A stretch of 64,000 bases of DNA, from NCBI RefSeq assembly GCF_003014735.1, contig NZ_PYAX01000003.1, forward strand, positions 372,001 through 436,000. The letters run 5' to 3'. The position numbers and the translations under genes were made by a program. The stretch is from Saccharothrix carnea. Lineage in GTDB: Bacteria; Actinomycetota; Actinomycetes; Mycobacteriales; Pseudonocardiaceae. Position 1 is the stretch's first letter; every line of letters starts with the position of its first letter. This document shows, in pieces, positions 26,672 to 34,162 of the stretch. The notes under the pieces were generated by a model. It searched no databases, had not been told where the DNA came from, and worked only from the letters and a program-made list of their open reading frames with translations.

Positions 26672-26887
26672 GTGGCCGAGCGCAAGAGCGTCCTGCTGCG
26701 CCTCGACCCGGCGGTGCACGACGCGCTGACGAGGTGGGCGAACGACGAGCTGCGCAGCACGAACGCGCAGATCGAGTTCCTGCTGCGCCGCGCGCTCGCC
26801 GAAGCCGGTCGGCTGCCCACCGGGGCCGCCGACCAACCCAGGCGCGGCCGGCCGCGCAAGCAGGACAAGGAACCGGGACCGGACTAG
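26672..26887 (+). CDS. Ribbon-helix-helix (Arc-type) protein with AT-hook-like tail
   Basis: The 71-residue protein starts with the RHH strand [21 protein letters not shown], then helix 2 [18 protein letters not shown], the usual Arc/CopG dimer fold. The basic tail contains RRGRPRKQ, whose GRP core resembles an AT hook. It is translated directly after the SPFH gene with a GTG start one base past that stop. Autoregulation at the AAAGTGATATCACTTT palindrome is likely. No toxin-like gene of the usual kinds is paired with it. Confidence 0.85.
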   Translation: MAERKSVLLRLDPAVHDALTRWANDELRSTNAQIEFLLRRALAEAGRLPTGAADQPRRGRPRKQDKEPGPD

Positions 26888-27081
26888 GCGCGACGCGCCG
26901 CCTGCCTCGGCCGGCACTTCGGGGTGGACGTCGGCGGTGCACCACTTGCACTTGTCGGCGTCCACCGCGATGAACTCCGCGCACCGCGGGCACTCGCGGG
27001 AACCCTGATGAAGCCCAGCGCCAGTTCGAACATGTTGCCGCCCAAGGCGAAGCCCTTGAACTCCAGCCACAGTTTCTTCAC
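26887..27081 (-). pseudogene. mscL: mscL remnant with internal deletion and frameshift
   Basis: Reading leftward from a GTG at 27081, the first 25 codons encode [20 protein letters not shown] and ALGFI, the N-terminal helix of a large-conductance mechanosensitive channel. The frame then breaks. In a neighbouring frame the next bases encode a zinc ribbon (ECPRCAEF, then CKWC about 12 residues on). Actinobacterial MscL-family proteins can end in such a ribbon. The pore helices and loop between them are missing, so this is the two ends of one gene joined by a deletion. It cannot make a channel. Confidence 0.75.
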
Positions 27082-27175
27082 CCTCGGTAGATCGGTCGTC
27101 GGGACCACCTGCCTTGAGCCACACCTTCGGGTGATCGACTCGCGGAGTGACGTGACCGGTGCGACTGTTGGCGAG

Positions 27176-27955
27176 GTGAGCGAGCTGAACTCCCCGTACC
27201 CGCCGGGTACGCCCGCGTGGGTGGACATGATGACCACCGACCGCCGGGCCACCATGGACTTCTACGGCGGACTGTTCGGCTGGGACTTCGAGATCGGTGG
27301 CCCGGAGACCGGGCACTACACGATGGCGCTGGTGCGCGGGCTGCCCGTGGCGGGGTTCGGCGAGATGCCGTCGGACGTGATGTTCCCCGTGGTGTGGACG
27401 ACCTACCTGGCCACCGACGACCTGGACGAGTCGGTGGAGAAGCTGAACGCCAACGGCGGCAAGGTGCTCGTGCCGGAGTTCGACACCGGAGGTCCGGGGC
27501 GCGGCGCGATCGCGGTGGACCCGTACGGCGCGGCGTTCGGGCTGTGGGAGGCGGGCACGCACATCGGCGCGTACGTGGTGAACGAGCCCGGTTCGGTGGT
27601 GTGGAACGAGCTGGCCACCCGTGACGCGTTCGGCGCGGCGGAGTTCTACCAGCAGGTGTTCGGTGTCGGGCTCGACCCGCTGCCGGACTTCCCGTACACG
27701 CAGCTGCGGGTCGAGGGCCGTGCGGTGGCGGGCGTGTTCGGGATGGCCAACGAGATCCCCGCCGAGATCCCGCCGCACTGGATGACCTACTTCGCGGTCA
27801 CCGACGCCGACGCGGCGGCGAGGCGGGTGGCCGAGCTGGGCGGCGTCACGGTCGGCGACGTGGTCGAGTCGCGGTTCGGCCGGTTCACCACCGCCGGCGA
27901 CCCGATGGGCGCGACGTTCCGGGTCATCCAATCGCCGCCTTCCACCCCAGACTGA
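27176..27955 (+). CDS. Double-VOC-domain protein (glyoxalase-like, CFP30B type)
   Basis: The 259-residue protein has two tandem VOC modules, residues about 8-125 and 132-255. Each has an FYGGLFGW or FYQQVFGV helix-strand and a DPYGAAFGLW or DPMGATFRVI ending. This is the layout of the mycobacterial 27-kDa antigen Cfp30B family. Substrate unknown. GTG 27176 begins the conserved part, and in-frame GTGs at 27131 and 27152 are alternatives. It overlaps the convergent TauE gene by 32 bases. Confidence 0.85.
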   Translation: MSELNSPYPPGTPAWVDMMTTDRRATMDFYGGLFGWDFEIGGPETGHYTMALVRGLPVAGFGEMPSDVMFPVVWTTYLATDDLDESVEKLNANGGKVLVPEFDTGGPGRGAIAVDPYGAAFGLWEAGTHIGAYVVNEPGSVVWNELATRDAFGAAEFYQQVFGVGLDPLPDFPYTQLRVEGRAVAGVFGMANEIPAEIPPHWMTYFAVTDADAAARRVAELGGVTVGDVVESRFGRFTTAGDPMGATFRVIQSPPSTPD

Positions 27956-28727
27956 CCACGAGCGCCACCACGACGGTGAGGAACACCCGGCGCACGAACG
28001 CCGATCCGCGCCGCACCGCCAGCCGCGCGCCGAACACCGCGCCGGTCACGTTGCACAGCGCGAGCACCAATCCCAAGCCCCACAGCACTTTCCCGGCCGG
28101 GATGAAGTACAAGAGGGCACCCAGATTAGTGGCCACGTTCACCACTTTTGCCGTGGCCGAGGCGCGCAGGAACGCGAACCCCACCAAGCCCACGAGCAGG
28201 AACACCAGGAACGCGCCCGTGCCCGGCCCCGCCAGGCCGTCGTAGAAGCCGATCACCGCGCCACCCAGGGCCATCACGGCGATCTGCGCGAAACGCGTGA
28301 ACCTCGGCGTCTCCGCCACGCCCAGCTCCGGCTTGCGCCACGTGTAGAGGCCGACGCCGACCAGCGCGACGAGCACCACGCCGTTGAGCACACCGGGCGC
28401 CAACGCCCCCGCGAACGCCGCACCGCCCACCGCGCCCGCGAACGCGGCCGCCGCCATCGGCAGCGCCGACGACCAGTCGATCGCCGCCTGCCGCGAGTAG
28501 GTGCGCACCGCCGCCGCCGTGCCGACCACGGAGGCGACCTTGTTCGTGGCCAGCGCGTACAGCGGCTGGCCGCCGGGCGCGATCAGCAGCAGCGCGGGCA
28601 GTTGGATCAGTCCACCGCCGCCCACCACCGCGTCGACCGCGCCCGCGAGGGCGGCGGCCAGGCAGAGGAACAGCAGGGCGGCGAGCGAGATCTGCCCGAA
28701 GCCGGGCCAGTCGAGTGCGGTGGTCAC
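27924..28727 (-). CDS. TauE/SafE-family membrane anion exporter
   Basis: The 267-residue membrane protein (GTG start, an extension to 28763 is possible) has about eight hydrophobic segments. It carries the family repeats VDAVVGGGGLIQLPALLL and IGFYDGLAGPGTGAFLVF at equivalent places of the two halves. The family exports sulfite, sulfoacetate or similar anions. No sulfur gene is adjacent, so the substrate is open. It is divergent from the GH3 gene. Confidence 0.9.
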   Translation of the reverse strand: MTTALDWPGFGQISLAALLFLCLAAALAGAVDAVVGGGGLIQLPALLLIAPGGQPLYALATNKVASVVGTAAAVRTYSRQAAIDWSSALPMAAAAFAGAVGGAAFAGALAPGVLNGVVLVALVGVGLYTWRKPELGVAETPRFTRFAQIAVMALGGAVIGFYDGLAGPGTGAFLVFLLVGLVGFAFLRASATAKVVNVATNLGALLYFIPAGKVLWGLGLVLALCNVTGAVFGARLAVRRGSAFVRRVFLTVVVALVVSLGWKAAIG

Positions 28728-28775
28728 CCGCACATCAAACAAGACGGGCGTACTGCATTTCACCCCTTACCACGA

Positions 28776-28789
28776 TGGGAGCGCTCCCA
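28776..28789. promoter_or_regulatory. Perfect CebR-type operator
   Basis: TGGGAGCGCTCCCA is a perfect 14-bp palindrome identical to the operator known for the cellobiose-responsive LacI-family repressor CebR of Streptomyces. It is 84 bases upstream of the GH3 start and 49 bases upstream of the divergent TauE start. Confidence 0.82.
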
Positions 28790-28872
28790 GAATGCGCCGT
28801 TCGGCCCTGTTGTGGGCCGATTCACACAGGGAGGGTGATCCCGGTGTTCTCCGATCCACCTGGAGGTTCTCG

Positions 28873-31152
28873 GTGTTGAGATCCCGCAAGCGGACCGCGG
28901 TCGCCGCGCTGGTCTCGCTGGCCCTGTTGGTCACCGGCGCGCAGGCCAGCGGCGTGATGGAGCCGGCCGGACAGGACTACCAGGACGCGCGGGCCCCGGT
29001 CGACCGGCGCGTCGAGAGCCTCCTCAAGCGCATGACGCTGGAGGAGAAGGTCGGCCAGATGACCCAGATCCGGCTGGGCAAGCTGCGGGGCAACTGCGAG
29101 TGGAACCCCGGTCCGCTGCGCGAGGACTGCATGAAGGCCGTGCTGGAGGACGCCAAGGTCGGCTCCATCCTGTCCGGCGGCGGTGACGCGCCGAACCCGA
29201 ACACGCCCCGCGCGTGGGCGGAGATGACCAACACGATCCAGAAGTACGCGCTGGACCACAGCAGGCTGCGGATCCCGCTGATCTACGGCGCGGACGGCGT
29301 GCATGGCCACTCGAACGTGCTCAGCGCCACCATGTTCCCGCACCAGATCGGCCTCGGCGCGACGTGGAACCCGGAGCTGCAGGAGCAGCTGGGCGCGTCC
29401 ACCGGCCGGGCCATGCGCGCCACCGGCGTGTTCTGGAACTTCGCGCCCGTGTCCGACATCGCCCGCGACACCCGCTGGGGCCGGTACTACGAGACCTACA
29501 GCGAGGACCCGGTGCTGGCCGGCGCGCTGGCGGCGGCGAACGTGCGCGGGCAGCAGGCCGAGCCGACCGACGGCACCGCGAAGCTCACCGCGACGGCCAA
29601 GCACTTCGCGGGCTACTCCGAGCCGTTCAACGGGCACGACCGGGCACCCGCCCAGCTGCCGATCCGGTACTTGCAGGACACCGTGCTGCCCGCGTTCCAG
29701 CCGCAGTTCGACGCGGGCGTCGGCACCGTGATGATCAACTCCGGTGCGGTGAACGGCGTGCCCGCGCACGCGTCGAAGTACCTGCTGACCACGCAGTTGC
29801 GCGACCGGATGGGCTTCCGGGGCGTGGCGATCACCGACTGGGAGGACATCCGGTTCCTGGTGGACCGCTACCACGTGGCGGCGGACTACGAGGAGGCCAT
29901 CGCGATGGCCGTCAACGCGGGCGTGGACATGGCGATGGAGCCCTCGGACGCGGCCGGCTTCACCTCGGGCCTGTTGGCGGGCGTGCGCAGCGGTGCGATC
30001 CCCGGCAAGCGGATCGACCAGGCCGTGCGGCGGATCCTGAAGCTCAAGTTCGAGCTGGGGCTGTTCGAGAAGCCGTTCGTGGACGTGGAGAAGGCCGACG
30101 CGATCGTGAACGGCGCGGACCGGGCGCTGGCCCGTCAGGCGGCGGCGGAGAGCACCGTGCTGCTGCGCAACGACGGCGTGCTGCCCCTGTCGACCGGCGC
30201 GGGCAAGCTCGTGGTGACCGGTGACGCGGCCGATTCCGTGCCCCGCCAGCTCGGTGGCTGGTCGGTCGGCTGGCAGGGCGTGCCGGACTGGTCGGCGATG
30301 CCGGAGGCGGTGACGGTGCTGGAGGGCATCCGGGCCGCCGCGCCGTCGTCGAACGTGGTCAGCGCGCCCGCGCAGGCCGACGCGGTGGCGCAGGCCGGTG
30401 ACGCCGACGCGGTGGTCGTGGTGCTCGGTGAGGACCCGGGCGCGGAGGGTGAGTCGGACACCGAGGAGCCCGCGCTGACCGCCGCGCAGCAGGGCCTGGT
30501 GGACGCGGTGCGTGCGGCGGGCAAGCCGGTCGTGGTGGTGCTGCTCACCGGCCGGCCGCAGGTGCTCGGCACGGTGGCGGACGCACCGGCGCTGGTCGCG
30601 GGCTGGCTGCCCGGTTCGGAGGGCGGCAGCGCGATCGCCGACGTGCTGTTCGGCGCGGTCAACCCGAGCGGCAAGCTGCCGGTGTCGTGGCCGAAGACGG
30701 TCGGTGACCAGCCGTTCTCGTACGACCAGCCGCGTGGCGCGAACACGGTGCCCAGTTCGGGGTACGACCCGGCGTTCGCGTTCGGGCACGGCTTGTCGTA
30801 CACCACGTTCACCACGTCCGCGCCGACCGTGAAGTCGGCCGAGGTGCGGCGGGACGAGCAGGTCGAGGTGTCGGTGACCGTGGCCAACACCGGGGCGCGT
30901 GACGGCACTCTCGTCGTGCCGGTGTACGTGCACCAGCCGGTGAGCAAGGTGCTCACGCCGGAGCGACGACTGGTCGGCTTCACGCGCGTGGCGTTGAAGG
31001 CGGGCGAGCAGCGGGCGGTCGAGGTGACGTTCGACGTGCGGCGGCTGGCGGTGACGTCCGGCGACATGGACGGCTCGGGCAAGCCGGAGGTGGCCAAGGG
31101 CGACTACGAGGTCGTGGTCGGCGAGGAGAGGACTCGATTGACGGTGCGGTGA
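28873..31152 (+). CDS. Secreted GH3 beta-glucosidase
   Basis: The 759-residue protein has a signal peptide (RKRTAVAALVSLALLVTGAQA), the GH3 N-terminal barrel, an alpha/beta sandwich and a fibronectin III-like C-terminal domain. LLKRMTLEEKVGQM and YGADGVHGHSNV are typical, and the nucleophile aspartate is D322 in AITDWED. It should split cellobiose or other beta-glucosides outside the cell. GTG 28873 follows GGAGG at six bases, and TTG at 28876 is the next codon. The CebR box upstream predicts induction by cello-oligosaccharides. Confidence 0.93.
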   Translation: MLRSRKRTAVAALVSLALLVTGAQASGVMEPAGQDYQDARAPVDRRVESLLKRMTLEEKVGQMTQIRLGKLRGNCEWNPGPLREDCMKAVLEDAKVGSILSGGGDAPNPNTPRAWAEMTNTIQKYALDHSRLRIPLIYGADGVHGHSNVLSATMFPHQIGLGATWNPELQEQLGASTGRAMRATGVFWNFAPVSDIARDTRWGRYYETYSEDPVLAGALAAANVRGQQAEPTDGTAKLTATAKHFAGYSEPFNGHDRAPAQLPIRYLQDTVLPAFQPQFDAGVGTVMINSGAVNGVPAHASKYLLTTQLRDRMGFRGVAITDWEDIRFLVDRYHVAADYEEAIAMAVNAGVDMAMEPSDAAGFTSGLLAGVRSGAIPGKRIDQAVRRILKLKFELGLFEKPFVDVEKADAIVNGADRALARQAAAESTVLLRNDGVLPLSTGAGKLVVTGDAADSVPRQLGGWSVGWQGVPDWSAMPEAVTVLEGIRAAAPSSNVVSAPAQADAVAQAGDADAVVVVLGEDPGAEGESDTEEPALTAAQQGLVDAVRAAGKPVVVVLLTGRPQVLGTVADAPALVAGWLPGSEGGSAIADVLFGAVNPSGKLPVSWPKTVGDQPFSYDQPRGANTVPSSGYDPAFAFGHGLSYTTFTTSAPTVKSAEVRRDEQVEVSVTVANTGARDGTLVVPVYVHQPVSKVLTPERRLVGFTRVALKAGEQRAVEVTFDVRRLAVTSGDMDGSGKPEVAKGDYEVVVGEERTRLTVR

Positions 31153-31165
31153 GCTGCCCTGATAT
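31138..31165 (+). promoter_or_regulatory. Candidate rpsT promoter
   Basis: TTGACG (31138-31143) and TGATAT (31160-31165) are spaced 16 bp. The -35 lies within the last codons of the GH3 gene. The roughly 110-base leader that follows contains a small hairpin, CCGCCCC/GGGGCGG (31209-31227), of unknown role. Confidence 0.5.
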
Positions 31166-31281
31166 CCTTCTCGGCCGTACCCGCGCGGCATTCCGCTGTG
31201 GAGGAAAACCGCCCCTTCGTGGGGCGGAGCCGGTGACAAGCGCGGTGCGACTCTCCAGACCGAGGAAAAGGTGGCTTTCGC

Positions 31282-31542
31282 GTGGCGAACATCAAGTCCC
31301 AGATGAAGCGGATCAAGACGAACGAGAAGGCGCGCCTGCGCAACAAGGCCGTCAAGTCGTCCCTCAAGACCGCCATCCGCAAGTTCCGTGAGGCCGCCGA
31401 GGCCGGTGACAAGGAGAAGGCCACCGTGCTGGCGCGGGAGGCTTCCCGCAAGCTGGACAAGGCCGTCACCAAGGGCGTGATCCACGCCAACCAGGCCGCC
31501 AACAAGAAGTCGGCGCTGGCGCGGCGCGCCAACCAGATCTGA
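31282..31542 (+). CDS. rpsT: 30S ribosomal protein S20
   Basis: The 86-residue basic helical protein matches bacterial S20, with [20 protein letters not shown] at the start and [17 protein letters not shown] near the end. It binds 16S rRNA early in small-subunit assembly. GTG start. Its own promoter and the strong terminator after it suggest a single-gene unit. It is convergent with holA, the common actinobacterial arrangement. Confidence 0.97.
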   Translation: MANIKSQMKRIKTNEKARLRNKAVKSSLKTAIRKFREAAEAGDKEKATVLAREASRKLDKAVTKGVIHANQAANKKSALARRANQI

Positions 31543-31571
31543 TCTGGTCCTCACGCCACTGGTTCTTGCCG

Positions 31572-31609
31572 AAAGGGCCGCTCACCCCACGCGGGGTGAG
31601 CGGCCCTTT
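31572..31609. terminator. 17-bp-stem bidirectional terminator between rpsT and holA
   Basis: A perfect inverted repeat (31572-31588 with 31593-31609, loop ACGC) begins with AAA and ends with TTTCTTTC. It can therefore end rpsT rightward and holA leftward. Confidence 0.9.
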
Positions 31610-31634
31610 CTTTCGTCTCCGGCAGCCTGCATGG

Positions 31635-32618
31635 TCAGCGGCGGCCGTGGGCGGCGACGATCTTGAGCACCGCGCGTTCCAGGGCGTAGCCCGAGTCGGC
31701 TGCGACGCCCTTGACGTCGGCGTTCAGGTCGGCGACCACAGTCATCGCCGCCGCGAGCCCCCGGTCCTCCCAGCCGCGTGATTGCCCCTGGGCCTTCTTG
31801 ACCTTCCACGGCGGCATGCCGAGCTCTCCCGCCAGCTTGAACGGGTCGCCCCGACCCACCGCCGACACCCGCGCGATCGTGCGCACCGCGTCGGCCAGCG
31901 CGTCAGCGACCAGCACGTGTGGCACGCCGAGCTGGATCGCCCACCGCAACGCCTCCAGCGCACCGGCCCGGTCGCCCATCACAGCCTTCTCGGCCACCGC
32001 GAACCCGGTCACCTCGGCCCTGCCCCGGTGGTAGCGGCGGACCGCCTCGGCATCGACCTTGCCACCCGTGTCCGCGACGAGCTGCGAGGCCGCCGCCGCC
32101 AGCTCGCGCAGGTCCGACCCGACCGCCTCGATCAGCGCGGCCACCGCCTCCGGATCGGCCTTGCCACCACCCGCCGCACGGATCTCGTTGCGCACGAAAG
32201 CTTCCCGGTCCGCCGCCTTGGTCATCTTGGGGCACTCGGTGACCCGGGCACCCGCCTTGCGCAGCGCCGCGGGCAGGTCCTTGGCCACCTTGCTGCGCCC
32301 GCCGCCGCTGTGGACGACCACCAGCGTGACCCCGTCCGCCGGGGCCTTGGCGTAGCCGATGACCGCGTCGGCGATCTCCTTGCCGCACTCCTGCGCGGCC
32401 TCCAGCGCGACCACCCGCCCCTCGGCGAACAGCGACGGGCTCACCAGTTCAGCCAGCTCAGGCGGGGTGAGATCGGTCACGCGCACGCGGGTCAGGTCGG
32501 CCTGCGGATCGACTTTCCGCGCCGCCGCCAACGCACCGCGCACCGCGCGCTCGACCAGCAACTCCTCCTCGCCGACGATCAGGTGCACGGCGTCGGGCGT
32601 GTCAGCGGGCGCACTCAC
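31635..32618 (-). CDS. holA: DNA polymerase III delta subunit
   Basis: The 327-residue clamp-loader subunit opens the sliding clamp. It begins VHLIVGEEELLVERAVRGAL, like other actinobacterial HolA proteins. The family's WAIQLGVPHVLVADAL and GMPPWKVKKAQ segments lie in the C-terminal half. Length is normal. Neighbours rpsT and comEC/comEA match the classical comEA-comEC-holA-rpsT order, but here the threonine synthase gene and a hypothetical gene lie between comEC and holA. Confidence 0.93.
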   Translation of the reverse strand: MSAPADTPDAVHLIVGEEELLVERAVRGALAAARKVDPQADLTRVRVTDLTPPELAELVSPSLFAEGRVVALEAAQECGKEIADAVIGYAKAPADGVTLVVVHSGGGRSKVAKDLPAALRKAGARVTECPKMTKAADREAFVRNEIRAAGGGKADPEAVAALIEAVGSDLRELAAAASQLVADTGGKVDAEAVRRYHRGRAEVTGFAVAEKAVMGDRAGALEALRWAIQLGVPHVLVADALADAVRTIARVSAVGRGDPFKLAGELGMPPWKVKKAQGQSRGWEDRGLAAAMTVVADLNADVKGVAADSGYALERAVLKIVAAHGRR

Positions 32619-32714
32619 GGACGCGATCCTCCCACGCGCGTCGGGCGTCCGGATGGTGGACGTCTCTGGCTGAGGGTCGGGATGGTGACGTAAGTTGAGG
32701 CCACAACTGAATAC

Positions 32715-32831
32715 CGCTCATCCAGAGGGGCAGAGGGATCGGCCCGAAGAAGCCCCGGCAACCCGTCGCACAGCGTCCGCTGGCGACCACGGTGCCAATT
32801 CCGACCCGCGACGCGCGGGAAAGATGAGGAG
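32715..32831 (+). ncRNA. SAM riboswitch (S-box type) before the threonine synthase homologue
   Basis: The leader has the S-box core in order: closing helix P1 CTCATC (32717-32722) with GATGAG (32823-32828), CAGAGGG, GGCCCGAAGAAGCCCCGGCA, ACC, a GGTGCCAATTCC segment, and the terminal GGGAAAGATGAG. These match conserved positions of SAM-I-type aptamers. No terminator follows. AGGAG of the ribosome binding site (32827-32831) overlaps the 3' strand of P1, so SAM binding could hide it and block translation. Confidence 0.9.
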
Positions 32832-32841
32832 ATACCTCGCG

Positions 32842-34104
32842 ATGACTGCTGTCAGTGTGCCCTCGGCCACCACCTCCTTCGACCTCGGTCCCGCCCGCGC
32901 ACTGTCGTGTCGCGAGTGTGGCCACGAGACGCCGCTCGCCGCCGAATACGCCTGTCTCGAGTGTTTCGGGCCGCTGGAAGTGGCCTACGACTTCGGCCGG
33001 ATCCGCCGCGAGGACATCGAGGCAGGCCCCCGGTCGATCTGGCGCTACCGCGGCCTGCTCCCCGTGCCGACCACCGTCGAGTCGCACCCCAACACCAACC
33101 CCGGCGGCACCCGCCTGGTCGAGGCCGACCGCCTCGCCAAGGCACTGGGCGTGCGCAAGGTGTGGGTGAAGGACGACACCGGCAACCCCACCCACTCGTT
33201 CAAGGACCGCGTGGTCGGCGTCGCCCTCGCCGCCGCCCGCGAACTGGGCTTCAAGGTCCTGGCCTGCCCCTCCACCGGCAACCTGGCCAACGCCGTCGCC
33301 GCCGCCGCGGCCCGTGCGGGCTGGCAGTCGGTGGTGCTGGTGCCGTCCACCCTGGAGCGGGCGAAGATCCTCATGACCGCCGTCTACGGCGGCAACCTGA
33401 TCACCGTCGACGGCAACTACGACGACGTGAACCGGCTGGCGCAGGAACTGGCCGCCGAGCACGAGGACTGGGCGTTCGTCAACGTCAACGTCCGCCCCTA
33501 CTACGCCGAGGGCTCCAAGACGCTCGGGTACGAGGTCGCCGAACAGCTGGGCTGGCGACTGCCCGACCAGATCGTGGTGCCCATCGCGTCCGGCTCCCAG
33601 TTGACCAAGGTCGACAAGGCGTTTCGCGAGCTGGGCGAGCTGGACCTGGTCGAGCAGACCCCCTACCGCGTGTTCGGCGCGCAGGCCACCGGCTGCTCCC
33701 CCGTCGCGGCCGCGTTCAAGGCCGGCCACGACGTGGTCACCCCGGTCCGCCCGGACACCATCGCCCGGTCGCTGGCGATCGGCGCCCCCGCGGACGGCCC
33801 CTACGTGCTGGACGCCGTCCGCCGCACCAACGGTGCGATCGAGGACGTCACCGACGAAGAGGTTGTCGAGGGCATCCGCCTGCTGGCCCGGACCGAGGGC
33901 ATCTTCGCCGAGACAGCCGGCGGCGTCACCGTCGCCACCGCGAAGAAGCTCATCGAGACCGGCCAGCTGGACCCGGACGGCGAGACGGTGCTCCTGATCA
34001 CCGGCGACGGCCTCAAGACCCTCGACGCCCTGGGCGACCGCGTCGGCCCCCGCGCCAACGTCCCGCCGTCTGCCGAGGCCGTCCTGAAGGCCCTCCAGGA
34101 CTGA
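32842..34104 (+). CDS. thrC: Threonine synthase or paralogue (PLP fold-type II)
   Basis: The 420-residue PLP enzyme has an N-terminal double-cysteine ribbon (SCRECGHE then CLECFG). The PLP lysine is K121 in NPTHSFKDR, and the phosphate-binding region includes ACPSTGNLANA. Threonine synthase converts O-phosphohomoserine to threonine. Paralogues use related substrates, and a SAM riboswitch in front suggests a methionine-linked job. No hom or thrB is adjacent. ATG 32842 is ten bases after AGGAG, and the upstream open frame covers the riboswitch and is rejected. An 11-bp hairpin follows the stop. Confidence 0.85.
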   Translation: MTAVSVPSATTSFDLGPARALSCRECGHETPLAAEYACLECFGPLEVAYDFGRIRREDIEAGPRSIWRYRGLLPVPTTVESHPNTNPGGTRLVEADRLAKALGVRKVWVKDDTGNPTHSFKDRVVGVALAAARELGFKVLACPSTGNLANAVAAAAARAGWQSVVLVPSTLERAKILMTAVYGGNLITVDGNYDDVNRLAQELAAEHEDWAFVNVNVRPYYAEGSKTLGYEVAEQLGWRLPDQIVVPIASGSQLTKVDKAFRELGELDLVEQTPYRVFGAQATGCSPVAAAFKAGHDVVTPVRPDTIARSLAIGAPADGPYVLDAVRRTNGAIEDVTDEEVVEGIRLLARTEGIFAETAGGVTVATAKKLIETGQLDPDGETVLLITGDGLKTLDALGDRVGPRANVPPSAEAVLKALQD

Positions 34105-34115
34105 TCCCGGCGACC

Positions 34116-34148
34116 TCCGGGCGGCCACCGCGGTGCCGGCCGCCCGGA
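34116..34148. terminator. 11-bp-stem hairpin after the threonine synthase gene
   Basis: A perfect inverted repeat (34116-34126 with 34138-34148) follows the stop at 34104 by 12 bases. The 11-base loop is itself partly palindromic. No T-run. It also lies just beyond the end of the leftward comEC frame at 34163. Confidence 0.65.
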
Positions 34149-34162
34149 TGTCACGGCCCGGG

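Noticed and set aside
26672-26887. Classical type II antitoxin
   Set aside because: The ribbon-helix-helix fold fits, but the neighbour is an SPFH scaffold and no known toxin fold is adjacent, so the label is not justified.
28501-28872. Longer N-terminus of the GH3 glucosidase
   Set aside because: It would cover the CebR box and the divergent TauE gene, and the signal peptide begins at 28873 after a clear ribosome binding site.
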